Position numbers and translations under genes: made by a program | NCBI RefSeq assembly: GCF_030649675.1 | Contig: NZ_JAUTDR010000025.1 | Location: 1 to 53,552, forward strand | Direction of reading: 5' to 3' | DNA: 53,552 nucleotides | Source of the DNA: Haliea sp. E1-2-M8 | Lineage (GTDB): Bacteria; Pseudomonadota; Gammaproteobacteria; Pseudomonadales; Halieaceae | Part shown: positions 24,425 through 33,178 of the stretch, piece by piece | Layout: each line of letters starts with the position of its first letter | Position numbering within the stretch: position 1 is the stretch's first letter | Notes under the pieces: model-generated | Seen by the model: the letters and a program-made list of their open reading frames with translations, nothing else | Databases searched by the model: none | What the model was told of the DNA's origin: nothing

Positions 24425-25687
24425 TCAGCGGTAAACCGGGAACCGCTTGCAGATCTCCAGCACCTTGCCCTTTACCTCGGCGATCGCCGTGTCGGCATTG
24501 CCCTGCTCCAGGGCTTCCAGCACGTCGCACATCCAGCCCGCCAGCTCGACGGTTTCGGCCTCGCCGAAGCCGCGGGTGGTGATGGCCGGGGTGCCGACCC
24601 GCAGGCCCGAGGTAATGAAGGGCGAGCGCGGGTCGTTGGGGACCGCGTTCTTGTTCACGGTGATGTTGGCCAGGCCCAGGGCCTCGTCCGCATCCTTGCC
24701 GGTATAGGGCTTGCCGATCAGGTCCACCAGCATCAGGTGGTTGTCGGTGCCGCCGGAGACAATATTGATGCCGCGCTCGATGAAGGTTTTGGCCATGGCC
24801 CGGGCGTTGGCGACCACCTGCTTCTGGTAGTCCACGAATTCGGGGCTGGCGGCCTCCTTGAAGCTCACCGCCTTGGCGGCGATCACGTGCATCAACGGGC
24901 CGCCCTGGCCGCCCGGGAACACCGCGGACTGGAACTTCTTCTCCAGCGCCTCATTGGCGCGGGCCAGGATGATGCCACCGCGGGGGCCGCGCAGGGTCTT
25001 GTGGGTGGTGGAGGTCACCACATCCGCGTGGGGCACCGGATTGGGATAGACCCCCGCCGCCACCAGGCCGGCCACGTGGGCCATGTCCACCAGCAGGTAG
25101 GCGCCCACCTGGTCGGCAATGGTGCGGAAGCGGGCCCAGTCCATGACCCGGGAATAGGCAGAAAAGCCGGCCACGATCATTTTCGGCTTGTGCTCCAGGG
25201 CCAGCGCTTCCACCTGGTCGTAGTCGACTTCGCCGGTGTCCGCCTTCAGGCCGTACTGGATGGCGTTATACATCTTGCCGGAAAAGTTGGGCTTGGCGCC
25301 GTGGGTCAGGTGGCCGCCGTCCGCCAGGCTCATGCCCAGCACGGTGTCGCCGGCGTTGCACAGGGCCTGGTAGACCGCGGAGTTGGCCTGGGACCCGGAG
25401 TGGGGCTGGACGTTGGCATAGTCCGCGCCGAACAGGGCCTTGACCCGGTCGATAGCCAGCTGCTCGGCCTTGTCGACGAACTCGCAGCCGCCGTAATAGC
25501 GTTTGCCGGGGTAGCCTTCCGCGTATTTGTTGGTAAGCACCGTGCCCTGGGCCTCCATGACCCGGGGGCTGGCATAGTTCTCCGAGGCGATAAGCTCGAT
25601 ATGTTCTTCCTGGCGACGCTCTTCCTCCTTGATGGCGGTATAGATCTCGTCGTCGAAGCCTGCAATGGTCATGCTCTGGTCAAACAT
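24425..25687 (-). CDS. glyA: Serine hydroxymethyltransferase
   Basis: The protein (420 aa) interconverts serine and glycine with tetrahydrofolate and supplies one-carbon units. The PLP-binding lysine is in [13 protein letters not shown] (about residue 231). Other landmarks are [34 protein letters not shown] and the folate-site region [12 protein letters not shown]. Length and motifs are normal. In many gammaproteobacteria it directly precedes nrdR; here the ggt/RAYT/REP segment lies between. The gene ends 10 bp from the last REP unit, which may serve as its 3' end. Confidence 0.96.
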   Translation of the reverse strand: MFDQSMTIAGFDDEIYTAIKEEERRQEEHIELIASENYASPRVMEAQGTVLTNKYAEGYPGKRYYGGCEFVDKAEQLAIDRVKALFGADYANVQPHSGSQANSAVYQALCNAGDTVLGMSLADGGHLTHGAKPNFSGKMYNAIQYGLKADTGEVDYDQVEALALEHKPKMIVAGFSAYSRVMDWARFRTIADQVGAYLLVDMAHVAGLVAAGVYPNPVPHADVVTSTTHKTLRGPRGGIILARANEALEKKFQSAVFPGGQGGPLMHVIAAKAVSFKEAASPEFVDYQKQVVANARAMAKTFIERGINIVSGGTDNHLMLVDLIGKPYTGKDADEALGLANITVNKNAVPNDPRSPFITSGLRVGTPAITTRGFGEAETVELAGWMCDVLEALEQGNADTAIAEVKGKVLEICKRFPVYR

Positions 25688-25805
25688 CGGTATCCCCTGG
25701 CTGGCGGCGGGCAGGAACGCCCGGCTGGATAAAGCGCTGCATTTTACCCAAATTCACCCCGCCATATAAGTAGCGGGCCACAGCCGCCCCAATCCTGTAT
25801 TATTT

Positions 25806-25823
25806 CTGTCATCTTTGTGACAT
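25806..25823. promoter_or_regulatory. Possible Pho box upstream of ugd
   Basis: CTGTCAT-CTTT-GTGACAT consists of two 7-bp half-sites with a 4-bp spacer, the layout of a PhoB binding site; the second half-site matches the first at 5 of 7 positions. It lies about 52 bp upstream of the ugd ATG. This is motif inference only. Confidence 0.3.
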
Positions 25824-25874
25824 ACAGTAAGCTGCTAAATCTTGCCACAGCGACACAGGAATCCCTGACAAGCC

Positions 25875-27218
25875 ATGAATATCAGCATTTTCGGCAGCGG
25901 CTACGTGGGCCTGGTACAGGCCGCGATTTTTGCGGATGTAGGCCACCGGGTCATCTGCATGGATATCGACGCCGCCCGCGTTGACCGCCTGCGGGACGGC
26001 GATGTCCCCTTCTTTGAACCCGGCCTGTCCCAGCTTATCCGCAACGGCATCGCCAGCGGCCTGCTGTCTTTCACCACGGATACCAAGGCGGCGGTGCAGG
26101 CCAGTGACTATCTGTTCATTTGCGTCGGCACCCCCGCCGGCAGCGATGGCTCGGCCGACATGAGCTATGTATTGCAGGTGGCGACGTCCATTGCCCGCTA
26201 CATGACCAGCCGCAAGGTGGTGATTACCAAGTCCACGGTGCCCGTGGGTACCGCCGACAAGGTACGCCAGCACATTGCCGATGCACTTGAGTCCCAGGGT
26301 CGCAACATCCCCATCGAAGTCGCCTCCAACCCGGAGTTCCTCAAGGAAGGCTCCGCGGTGGCGGACTGCCAGAGCCCCGACCGCATCATCATCGGCACCG
26401 ACTCCGGCAAAGTGCTGGAAGAGTTGCGGCGCATGTACCAGGCGTTCAACCGTAACCACGAAAAAATCATGCACATGGATCCGCGCAGCGCAGAAATGAC
26501 CAAGCTCGCGGCCAACGCCATGCTCGCCACCAAAATCAGCTTCATGAACGAGATGGCCACCATCGCCGAGGCGGTACGCGCGGACATCGAGCTGGTGCGC
26601 CGGGGCATGGGCGCGGACCCGCGCATCGGCTACCACTTCATCTACCCCGGCTGCGGCTACGGCGGCTCCTGCTTCCCCAAGGACGTGCGTGCGCTCAAGC
26701 ACCTGGCCGAGCAGCACGGCCACCGCGCCAACATCCTCACCTCGGTACACGACACCAACCAGCGGCAAAAGAACAAGCTGGCGGAGCGGGTCATGGCGCG
26801 GCTGGGCTCCGACCTGTCCGGCAAGACCATCGCCGTCTGGGGCCTGTCCTTCAAACCCAACACCGACGACATGCGTGAGGCGCCCAGCCGCTATCTGCTG
26901 GAGGGCATCTGGTCCTACGGCGGCAAGGTGCGGGCGTTTGACCCCCAGGCCATGGCAGCCTGCCGGGAAATCTACGGCGAGCGCGACGACCTGATTCTTT
27001 GCGAGCACAAGGAAGACGCCCTCGAGGGCGCCGACGCCCTGGTCATCTGCACCGAGTGGAAGGCCTTCTGGTCACCGGATTTCGAGCTGATCAAGCGCGA
27101 ACTCAGTCAGCCGCTGATTTTTGATGGCCGCAACCTGTACAACCCGGCGCAGATGGAGGAATTGGGCATCGAGTACTACGGCATCGGCCGCGGCCGCTCC
27201 CTGGTGGCGGCGGCATGA
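25875..27218 (+). CDS. ugd: UDP-glucose 6-dehydrogenase
   Basis: The protein (447 aa) oxidises UDP-glucose to UDP-glucuronate for exopolysaccharide, glycolipid or lipopolysaccharide synthesis. The NAD-binding N-terminus is [20 protein letters not shown]; the catalytic cysteine lies in [14 protein letters not shown] (about residue 261), and the conserved [16 protein letters not shown] and TEWKAF segments follow. The GDP-mannose dehydrogenase AlgD is the main alternative family member, but the C-terminal pattern fits Ugd better. It overlaps the RimB-like gene by ATGA, so at least three genes (27215-28725) follow in one transcript. A Pho-box-like site lies upstream. Confidence 0.9.
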   Translation: MNISIFGSGYVGLVQAAIFADVGHRVICMDIDAARVDRLRDGDVPFFEPGLSQLIRNGIASGLLSFTTDTKAAVQASDYLFICVGTPAGSDGSADMSYVLQVATSIARYMTSRKVVITKSTVPVGTADKVRQHIADALESQGRNIPIEVASNPEFLKEGSAVADCQSPDRIIIGTDSGKVLEELRRMYQAFNRNHEKIMHMDPRSAEMTKLAANAMLATKISFMNEMATIAEAVRADIELVRRGMGADPRIGYHFIYPGCGYGGSCFPKDVRALKHLAEQHGHRANILTSVHDTNQRQKNKLAERVMARLGSDLSGKTIAVWGLSFKPNTDDMREAPSRYLLEGIWSYGGKVRAFDPQAMAACREIYGERDDLILCEHKEDALEGADALVICTEWKAFWSPDFELIKRELSQPLIFDGRNLYNPAQMEELGIEYYGIGRGRSLVAAA

Positions 27219-27652
27219 GTACGGAAATAACCCTGGGCTGGCGGGAATGGTTGGGCCTGCCCGACCTCGGCATTGACCGGATCAAGGCCAAGGTGGACAC
27301 CGGCGCCCGCACCAGTGCCCTGCACGCCTTCTACGTTGAACCCTTCGAGCGCGACGGCGAGCCCTGGGTCCGCTTCGGCATCCACCCGCAACAGGGCAAC
27401 ACCACCCGGGCAGTGGACTGCGAAGCCCGGGTGCTGGACCAGCGCCAGGTCACAGACTCCGGCGGCCATCGGGAAACCCGGTATGTCATCAACACCACCG
27501 TCGCCCTGGGCAGCGAGAGCTTTGAGGCGGAAATGACCCTCACCGACCGCGAAACCATGCGTTTCCGGATGCTGCTGGGCCGCACCGCCATGCGCGGCCG
27601 TTGCCTGGTCGATCCGGGGCGCTCCTACCTGCTGGGCAAGCAAGCACGTTGA
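27215..27652 (+). CDS. RimB-like ATP-dependent zinc protease family protein
   Basis: The protein (145 aa) belongs to the DUF785/RimB family, single-domain retropepsin-like proteins. The catalytic aspartate motif reads [13 protein letters not shown] (about residues 25-37), followed by the [13 protein letters not shown] strand and the closing [16 protein letters not shown]. In Pseudomonas, RimB acts with the glutamate ligase RimK, which adds glutamates to ribosomal protein S6; no RimK is present in this window. It is coupled to ugd (ATGA overlap) and to the following AstE-like gene (TTGA overlap). The substrate here is unknown. Confidence 0.82.
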   Translation: MSTEITLGWREWLGLPDLGIDRIKAKVDTGARTSALHAFYVEPFERDGEPWVRFGIHPQQGNTTRAVDCEARVLDQRQVTDSGGHRETRYVINTTVALGSESFEAEMTLTDRETMRFRMLLGRTAMRGRCLVDPGRSYLLGKQAR

Positions 27653-28725
27653 GCGATACCGATACTCCAAAGCAGGCAAACAGCAAGAAGCTCGTGATTG
27701 GGGGCCAGGAAATCCTGCCCGGCGAACGCAAGGTGATCGACATCCCCGTCGCCCCCACCTACACCCATGACAACCTGTCCATCAGCCTCCAGGTGGTGCG
27801 CGGCAAGCGCCCGGGCCCGATCATTTTTGTGTGCGCGGCGATCCACGGCGATGAGATCAACGGCGTGGAGATCATCCGCCGCCTGCTCAAGGACCCGCAC
27901 CTGGAGCGCATCCGCGGTACCGTGATCGCCATTCCCATCGTCAATATCTACGGCTTCATCAACCACACCCGCTACCTGCCCGACGGCCGCGACCTCAACC
28001 GCTCCTTCCCCGGCTCCACCCGCGGCTCCCTCACCGGGCGCATCGCGCACACGTTCCTGCAGGAAGTTGTGGTCAAGTGCAGCCACGGTATCGACCTGCA
28101 CACCGGCGCCCGCCATCGCAGCAACTTCCCCCAGATCCGCGCCAACCTGGAAGACCCGCAGGTGCTGGGAATGACCGAGGCCTTCGGCGCCCCCATCGCC
28201 ATCGACGCCAAGCTCCGCGACGGTTCCCTGCGCCAGGCTGCCGGCGACCTCGGGGTGCCGGTGCTGTTGTACGAGTCCTGCGAGGCCCTGCGCTTCGACG
28301 AGATCTACATCCGCGCCGGGGTCAAGGGCGTGCTCAACGTGATGCGCCATATCGGCATGCTGCGCCGCAGCCGCGCCCGGGTGAAACCCCCGATCATCAG
28401 CCGCAACACCCACTGGATCCGCGCCCCGGAAAGCGGCATCCTGCGGGTGCTGGTGCCGCTGGGGGCGGAGGTCTACAAGGACCAGACCATTGCCTTGATC
28501 GCCGACCCGATGGGCACCAGCGAAACCGATGTCATCGCCGACAGCCACGGCATCGTCGTCGGGCGCACCAATCTGCCGCTGGCCTACGAGGGCGATGCCC
28601 TGTTCCATCTCGCGGAGATCGGGTCCAAGGCCAACTGGGAGGTGGACGAGTTCCACGAGTCCCATGAGCCGGATGCTTCGGAGCTGGATCCGGATGATTT
28701 GAGTTCGGCGCCGATAGCGATTTGA
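27649..28725 (+). CDS. Succinylglutamate desuccinylase/aspartoacylase family hydrolase
   Basis: The protein (358 aa) is a zinc hydrolase of the AstE/aspartoacylase (M14-like) family. The zinc site is [15 protein letters not shown] (His and Glu, about residues 64-78), the substrate arginine region is [10 protein letters not shown], and the later ligand is in IDLHTGA. A biotinyl-like C-terminal domain ([20 protein letters not shown]) is typical of the DUF2817-like branch, which often sits beside RimB-type proteases. TTG 27649 is chosen because it couples to the RimB stop through TTGA and gives [13 protein letters not shown]. Substrate specificity cannot be assigned. Confidence 0.8.
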   Translation: MSDTDTPKQANSKKLVIGGQEILPGERKVIDIPVAPTYTHDNLSISLQVVRGKRPGPIIFVCAAIHGDEINGVEIIRRLLKDPHLERIRGTVIAIPIVNIYGFINHTRYLPDGRDLNRSFPGSTRGSLTGRIAHTFLQEVVVKCSHGIDLHTGARHRSNFPQIRANLEDPQVLGMTEAFGAPIAIDAKLRDGSLRQAAGDLGVPVLLYESCEALRFDEIYIRAGVKGVLNVMRHIGMLRRSRARVKPPIISRNTHWIRAPESGILRVLVPLGAEVYKDQTIALIADPMGTSETDVIADSHGIVVGRTNLPLAYEGDALFHLAEIGSKANWEVDEFHESHEPDASELDPDDLSSAPIAI

Positions 28726-28743
28726 CGGGATGCCGGTGCCGTT

Positions 28744-29218
28744 GGTGCTTCGATCGGGGCGCCGCCAGGGCCGTGGACTTTTACGGTGCTTCGGTCGAGG
28801 CGCGGGCGCGGCCGCGGTTAGGGCCTGTCAGGACCCGCTCAAGCCTTCCATGGTCGCTTGTGCCTCGACTTCCTGTCTCGGACAGTCCTGACAGGCCCTA
28901 ACCGCGTCCCCACCCTCCCTGCCAGCGAATGGCTGCTTACCCGTCAACACCCGCCGACCACGGCTTGCCGTGAACTCCTTCGTACCGCTCCGAGGTGCCA
29001 ACACAATGTCCTCGCTGCAAGCTCCCCATCGGAGTCTGCATTTCCACCGCCGAAAAAGATCCTGAAGCCAGATCGTTCCCAGGGAGGTGCCAGTCCCTGA
29101 AGCCCTCCCGGGACTGTCCGAGACATGGATGTCGAGGCACAAGCGACCATGGAGAGCCCACCCCGCTTTATCGGGTGTGGCTAGAGCGGGTCCCGGGAGG
29201 GCTTCAGGGACTGCCACC
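28744..29218. repeat. Intergenic region with nested inverted repeats
   Basis: No gene is supported between 28726 and 29356. Instead there is layered repeat structure. A direct repeat GGTGCTTCGATCGGGGCG occurs with a near copy at 28785. A perfect 21-bp inverted repeat pairs 28814-28834 with 28885-28905. A roughly 41-bp inverted repeat pairs 28848-28888 with 29111-29152. A nearly perfect 29-bp inverted repeat pairs 29086-29114 with 29190-29218 (24 bp perfect). The arms interleave, so alternative foldings are possible. It lies between two rightward genes. Confidence 0.85.
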
Positions 29219-29290
29219 GGAACTCGAAAGAAGCCCCCGTTCAAAGCCGCCGATCGAAGTCAACCGGAGGAACTGGGGGAACAGCAGCCG

Positions 29291-29319
29291 CTGAAGCTCA
29301 GCGGTATTCCTGCTAGAAT
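29291..29319 (+). promoter_or_regulatory. Possible sigma-70 promoter of ettA
   Basis: CTGAAG (29291-29296), a 17-bp spacer and TAGAAT (29314-29319) lie 38 bp upstream of the ettA start. The -35 match is only moderate. Confidence 0.35.
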
Positions 29320-29356
29320 CCGCCCACATTTTCACCACCACGGACACGAATTCCTA

Positions 29357-31024
29357 ATGGCACAGTACGTCTACACCATGAACCGCGTCGGCAAGGTCGT
29401 GCCGCCGAAGAAGAAAATCCTCGAGGACATCTCCCTGTCGTTTTTCCCCGGCGCCAAGATCGGCGTGCTGGGGCTGAACGGCTCGGGCAAGTCCACCCTG
29501 CTGCGGATCATGGCGGGAATTGACACCGACATCCTCGGCGAGGCGCGGCCGCAGCCGGGGATCAAGATCGGCTACCTGCCGCAGGAGCCGCAGCTGAATC
29601 CGGACAAGGATGTGCGCGGCAATGTCGAGGAGGGGCTGCAGGACGCGATTGATGCGCTGGCGGGGCTGGACCAGGTCTATGCCGCCTATGCCGAGCCGGA
29701 TGCGGACTTTGACGCCCTGGCCAAGGAGCAGGCGCGGCTGGAGGACGTTATCCAGGCCACGGACGCCCACAACCTGGAGCACAAGCTGGAAGTGGCGGCG
29801 GATGCGCTGCGGCTGCCGCCCTGGGAAGCGGACGTGAATACCCTGTCCGGGGGCGAGCTGCGCCGGGTGGCGCTGTGCCGGCTGCTGCTGTCGGCGCCGG
29901 ACATGCTGTTGCTGGACGAGCCCACCAACCACCTGGACGCGGAAAGCGTGGCCTGGCTGGAGACCTTCCTGCACGATTTCCCGGGTACGGTGGTGGCGAT
30001 CACCCACGACCGCTACTTCCTCGACAACGCTGCCGGCTGGATCCTGGAACTGGATCGGGGCCGCGGCATTCCCTACGAGGGCAACTACTCGGACTGGCTG
30101 GAGGCCAAGGAAGCGCGCCTGGAACAGGAAAAGCGCTCGGAGGCTTCGCACCAGAAGGCGATCAAGTCGGAACTGGAGTGGGTGCGCAGCAATCCCAAGG
30201 GCCGCCAGGCCAAGAGCAAGGCCCGCCTGCAGCGCTTTGACGAGCTGCAGTCGCAGGAATTCCAGGCCCGCAACGAGACCAACGAGATCTACATTCCGCC
30301 GGGGCCGCGGCTGGGGGACAAGGTCATCGAGGTGCACAACCTGAAAAAGACCTTTGGCGACCGGCTGCTGTTCGACAATGTCAGCTTCACCGTGCCCAAG
30401 GGCAGCATTGTCGGCATCATTGGCGCCAACGGCATGGGCAAGTCCACCCTGTTCAAGATCCTGATGGGGAAAGAGCAGGCCGATGGTGGTGAGGTAGTGG
30501 TCGGCGAAACCGTGCAGCTGGGCTACGTGGACCAGTCCCGGGATGACCTGGATGGCAGCAAGACGGTCTGGGAAGAAGTCTCCGGCGGCCACGATATCCT
30601 CCGCATCGGCAACTATGAGGTGAACTCGCGCTCCTATGTCGGGCGCTTCAACTTCAAGGGCTCGGACCAGCAGAAGTTCGTCAAGGACCTGTCCGGCGGC
30701 GAGCGCAACCGCCTGCACCTGGCCAAATTGCTGCAGCAGGGCGCCAATGTGCTGCTGCTGGACGAGCCGACCAATGACCTGGACGTGGAAACCCTGCGCG
30801 CGCTGGAAGAGGCCCTGCTGACTTTCCCGGGCAGCGCCATGGTCATCTCCCACGATCGATGGTTCCTGGACCGCATCGCCACCCATATCCTCGCCTATGA
30901 AGATGACGGCAGCGTGGTCTTCCACGAGGGCAACTTCAGCGACTACGAGGAAGACCGCAAGGCACGCCTCGGCGCGGCGGCGGCCCAGCCCCACCGGGTG
31001 AAATACCGCAAGCTGAAAACCTGA
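29357..31024 (+). CDS. ettA: Energy-dependent translational throttle protein EttA
   Basis: The protein (555 aa) is an ABC-F ATPase that binds the ribosomal E site and gates the first elongation steps according to ATP/ADP. It has two nucleotide-binding domains without membrane segments: Walker A GLNGSGKST (about residue 39) with signature LSGGELRRVALCRL and DEPTNHLD, then Walker A GANGMGKST (about 359) with LSGGERNRLHLAKL and DEPTNDLD. The P-site tRNA interaction linker (about 240-320, with EWVRSNPKGRQAKSKARLQ) lies between. The N-terminus QYVYTMNRVGKVVPPKK is diagnostic for EttA. ATG 29357 is the family start. A repeat array begins 11 bp after the stop. Confidence 0.96.
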   Translation: MAQYVYTMNRVGKVVPPKKKILEDISLSFFPGAKIGVLGLNGSGKSTLLRIMAGIDTDILGEARPQPGIKIGYLPQEPQLNPDKDVRGNVEEGLQDAIDALAGLDQVYAAYAEPDADFDALAKEQARLEDVIQATDAHNLEHKLEVAADALRLPPWEADVNTLSGGELRRVALCRLLLSAPDMLLLDEPTNHLDAESVAWLETFLHDFPGTVVAITHDRYFLDNAAGWILELDRGRGIPYEGNYSDWLEAKEARLEQEKRSEASHQKAIKSELEWVRSNPKGRQAKSKARLQRFDELQSQEFQARNETNEIYIPPGPRLGDKVIEVHNLKKTFGDRLLFDNVSFTVPKGSIVGIIGANGMGKSTLFKILMGKEQADGGEVVVGETVQLGYVDQSRDDLDGSKTVWEEVSGGHDILRIGNYEVNSRSYVGRFNFKGSDQQKFVKDLSGGERNRLHLAKLLQQGANVLLLDEPTNDLDVETLRALEEALLTFPGSAMVISHDRWFLDRIATHILAYEDDGSVVFHEGNFSDYEEDRKARLGAAAAQPHRVKYRKLKT

Positions 31025-31034
31025 AGGCAAAACT

Positions 31035-31667
31035 GTAGGAGCGCGGTCCCCGCGCGATGGGTTTTCGCCCGCGGAGCGGGCTCCCACGTGGAATTGGCAA
31101 TTTTCACCCGTAGGAGCGCGGTCTCCGCGCGATGGGTTTTCGCCCGCGGAGCGGGCTCCCACGTGGAATTGGCAATTTTCGCCCGTAGGAGCGCGGTCCC
31201 CGCGCGATGGGTTTTCGCCCGCGGAGCGGGCTCCCACGTGGAATTGGCAATTTTCACCCGTAGGAGCGCGGTCTCCGCGCGATGGGTTTTCGCCCGCGGA
31301 GCGGGCTCCCACGTGGAATTGGCAATTTTCGCCCGTAGGAGCGCGGTCCCCGCGCGATGGGTTTTCGCCCGCGGAGCGGGCTCCCACGTGGAATTGGCAA
31401 TTTTCACCCGTAGGAGCGCGGTCTCCGCGCGATGGGTTTTCGCCCGCGGAGCGGGCTCCCACGTGGAATTGGCAATTTTCGCCCGTAGGAGCGCGGTCCC
31501 CGCGCGATGGGTTTTCGCCCGCGGAGCGGGCTCCCACGTGGAATTGGCAATTTTCACCCGTAGGAGCGCGGTCTCCGCGCGATGGGTTTTCGCCCGCGGA
31601 GCGGGCTCCCACAAGTAGCGGAGCGGGCTCCCACAAGTAGCGGAGCGGGCTCCCGGGCTCCCACATG
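31035..31667. repeat. 75-bp tandem REP array with 150-bp higher-order period
   Basis: Eight units start at 31035, 31110, 31185, 31260, 31335, 31410, 31485 and 31560, exactly 75 bp apart; the last is shortened. Each contains two facing REP palindromes (GTAGGAGCGCGGTC... and ...GCGGAGCGGGCTCCCAC) joined by GATGGGTTTTCGCCC, plus the spacer GTGGAATTGGCAATTTTC. Units alternate GGTCCCCGCG and GGTCTCCGCG, and their spacers alternate TTTTCACCC and TTTTCGCCC, so the true period is a 150-bp dimer repeated four times. Partial copies AGTAGCGGAGCGGGCTCCCAC end the array. Because 75 is a multiple of three, long meaningless open frames run through it on both strands. Confidence 0.95.
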
Positions 31668-31724
31668 GAATTGGCAGCGGGGCGGCGCTATTATGCACTG
31701 TGGAATAACCGAAAGAGTAAACCG

Positions 31725-32087
31725 ATGCCCGAATCCCGCAGCGAACATCAGGATTTCACCCATGTCCGCATCGACCTGCCGGTGGAAGTGCAGCAGGGTG
31801 GCAGTGTCTGGCACCAGCGCCTGGTCGATATTTCCCTGGGCGGCGCCGCCACCGATCAGCCCGATGTCTGGGACGCCCAGTACAACGAACCCTTCACCCT
31901 GCTGATCGACACCGGCGCGCCGGAGCCGCTGGAACTGCACGCCTGGCTGCAGAGTGTCGACAACAAACGCCTCGGGTTTACCGTCGAACACGTGGACCGG
32001 GAAAATATCGCGCCCCTGCTGGCCCTGTTGCAGGCCCACATGGACAACCCGGATGTCCTCGACGCGGAGATGAAGCGGCTGGAATAG
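31725..32087 (+). CDS. PilZ-domain protein
   Basis: The protein (120 aa) is a stand-alone PilZ domain, a fold that commonly binds cyclic-di-GMP. It shows the beta-barrel pattern VRIDLPVEVQ, the D-x-S-x-x-G element DISLGG (about residues 35-40) and a later ELHAWLQSVDNKRLGFTVEH. The arginine pair R-x3-R that normally precedes the barrel is missing: the expected position reads FTHVR. It may therefore bind nucleotide weakly or act only through protein contacts. ATG 31725 is chosen because upstream codons come from the repeat array. It is the last rightward gene before the convergent cytochrome operon. Confidence 0.8.
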   Translation: MPESRSEHQDFTHVRIDLPVEVQQGGSVWHQRLVDISLGGAATDQPDVWDAQYNEPFTLLIDTGAPEPLELHAWLQSVDNKRLGFTVEHVDRENIAPLLALLQAHMDNPDVLDAEMKRLE

Positions 32088-32126
32088 CGACGGGCGCGCT
32101 TCGCGCCCCCGGCCACCGCCAAGCGT

Positions 32127-33176
32127 CTACAGCAGGAAGTAGGCAGCGGCGGCAGCGATCACCACCACTGCGCCAATGAGCAGCGGCAGCCTGGAACCGC
32201 TCGCCTTGGCAGCACTGGCTTTGGCACCACCCGCGGCGCTGTTGCCGCCCTTGGCGGGTGCGCTGCCGGAGGCCGGCGCGTTGGCGCTGCCCCGGAACAC
32301 CAGGTTGACGTTGCCCAGGCGTATCTGGTCGCCGTCGCCGAGATAGGCGGTCAGGCGTTTTTCCCCATTCACGAAGATGCCGTTGGCAGACACCAGGTTG
32401 ACCAGGCGCCAGCGACCGCCCTGGTGGATCAGCTGGGCGTGGCGGGCGGAGACACTGGGCTCGTCGAGCATGATCTCGCAGCTGTCCTCGCGGCCGATTT
32501 CCCACACGTCCGGGTCGCCGCTCGCACCCGGCTCCAGCTCCATGACATCCGCCGCCGCGCCGTCGCGCACAACAATAAGATGAGGCAGATCGGAGGAGCG
32601 CCCCACATCCGCCGCAGCCGTCTCTGCCACAGAATCCATGGACAGGAACTGGGTGTGCTCGCCGGTGCCGCCCTCAGTCCAGCTTCCCGGAAGATCGGGA
32701 CTAACCGACGCGGGCCTGGGCGGCGGCTCTGGGGCGGGAGCCGCAGCAGGAGCCGGTGCGGGCTCGGGGGCGGGTGCTGGAGCGGGCGGTGGCGCAGCTT
32801 CGGCTGCAAGCGGCGTGACCACGGTAGCGTCATCGCCCAGCGGGGCAACCACTGTGGCGTCGCCGTCAGCCGCTGCCGGTGCCGCCCCTTCCACCACAAC
32901 CCGGAATTTGTATTTGTCGAACTGGATATCGTCGCTGTGCTTGAGTTCTACCGACCCGACCAGGCGCAGCCCGTTGACCAGGGTGCCATTGGCGGAGCCC
33001 ATGTCCTCAAGCAGCAGCTTGTTATCCTCGACCCGCAGCACCGCGTGGTTGCGGGATACCCGAGGGTCTGCAATTGTAATCTCGCAATCGTCGGTGCGCC
33101 CGACCCGCATTTCACCCGCCAGGGCGTGCTCCGTGCCGTCCTGCGCCACCAGTGTGGCAGTGAATTCAGCCGTCAT
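32127..33176 (-). CDS. Double-FHA-domain tail-anchored membrane protein
   Basis: The protein (349 aa) has two FHA domains, each with the canonical phosphothreonine-binding G-R...S-x2-H...SANG pattern: FHA1 around MRVGRTDDCE, VSRNHAVL and GSANGTLVNG (about 22-70), and FHA2 around EIGREDSCE, VSARHAQL and VSANGIFVNG (about 225-275). A Pro/Ala-rich linker (about 110-165) joins them. A single C-terminal helix LPLLIGAVVVIAAAAAYFLL anchors it in the inner membrane with the FHA domains in the cytoplasm. It is the last gene of the cytochrome operon, 2 bp after the PP2C gene. Probably it binds phosphorylated partners in this system, but no Ser/Thr kinase is encoded in the window. Confidence 0.85.
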   Translation of the reverse strand: MTAEFTATLVAQDGTEHALAGEMRVGRTDDCEITIADPRVSRNHAVLRVEDNKLLLEDMGSANGTLVNGLRLVGSVELKHSDDIQFDKYKFRVVVEGAAPAAADGDATVVAPLGDDATVVTPLAAEAAPPPAPAPAPEPAPAPAAAPAPEPPPRPASVSPDLPGSWTEGGTGEHTQFLSMDSVAETAAADVGRSSDLPHLIVVRDGAAADVMELEPGASGDPDVWEIGREDSCEIMLDEPSVSARHAQLIHQGGRWRLVNLVSANGIFVNGEKRLTAYLGDGDQIRLGNVNLVFRGSANAPASGSAPAKGGNSAAGGAKASAAKASGSRLPLLIGAVVVIAAAAAYFLL

Positions 33177-33178
33177 AC

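Noticed and set aside
31035-31667. Long open frames with a 25-residue period on both strands across the repeat array (for example units containing ARRSAVPARWVFARGAGSH)
   Set aside because: They arise because the repeat is 75 bp, a multiple of three. They lack ribosome binding sites, and one merges into the antisense of ettA.
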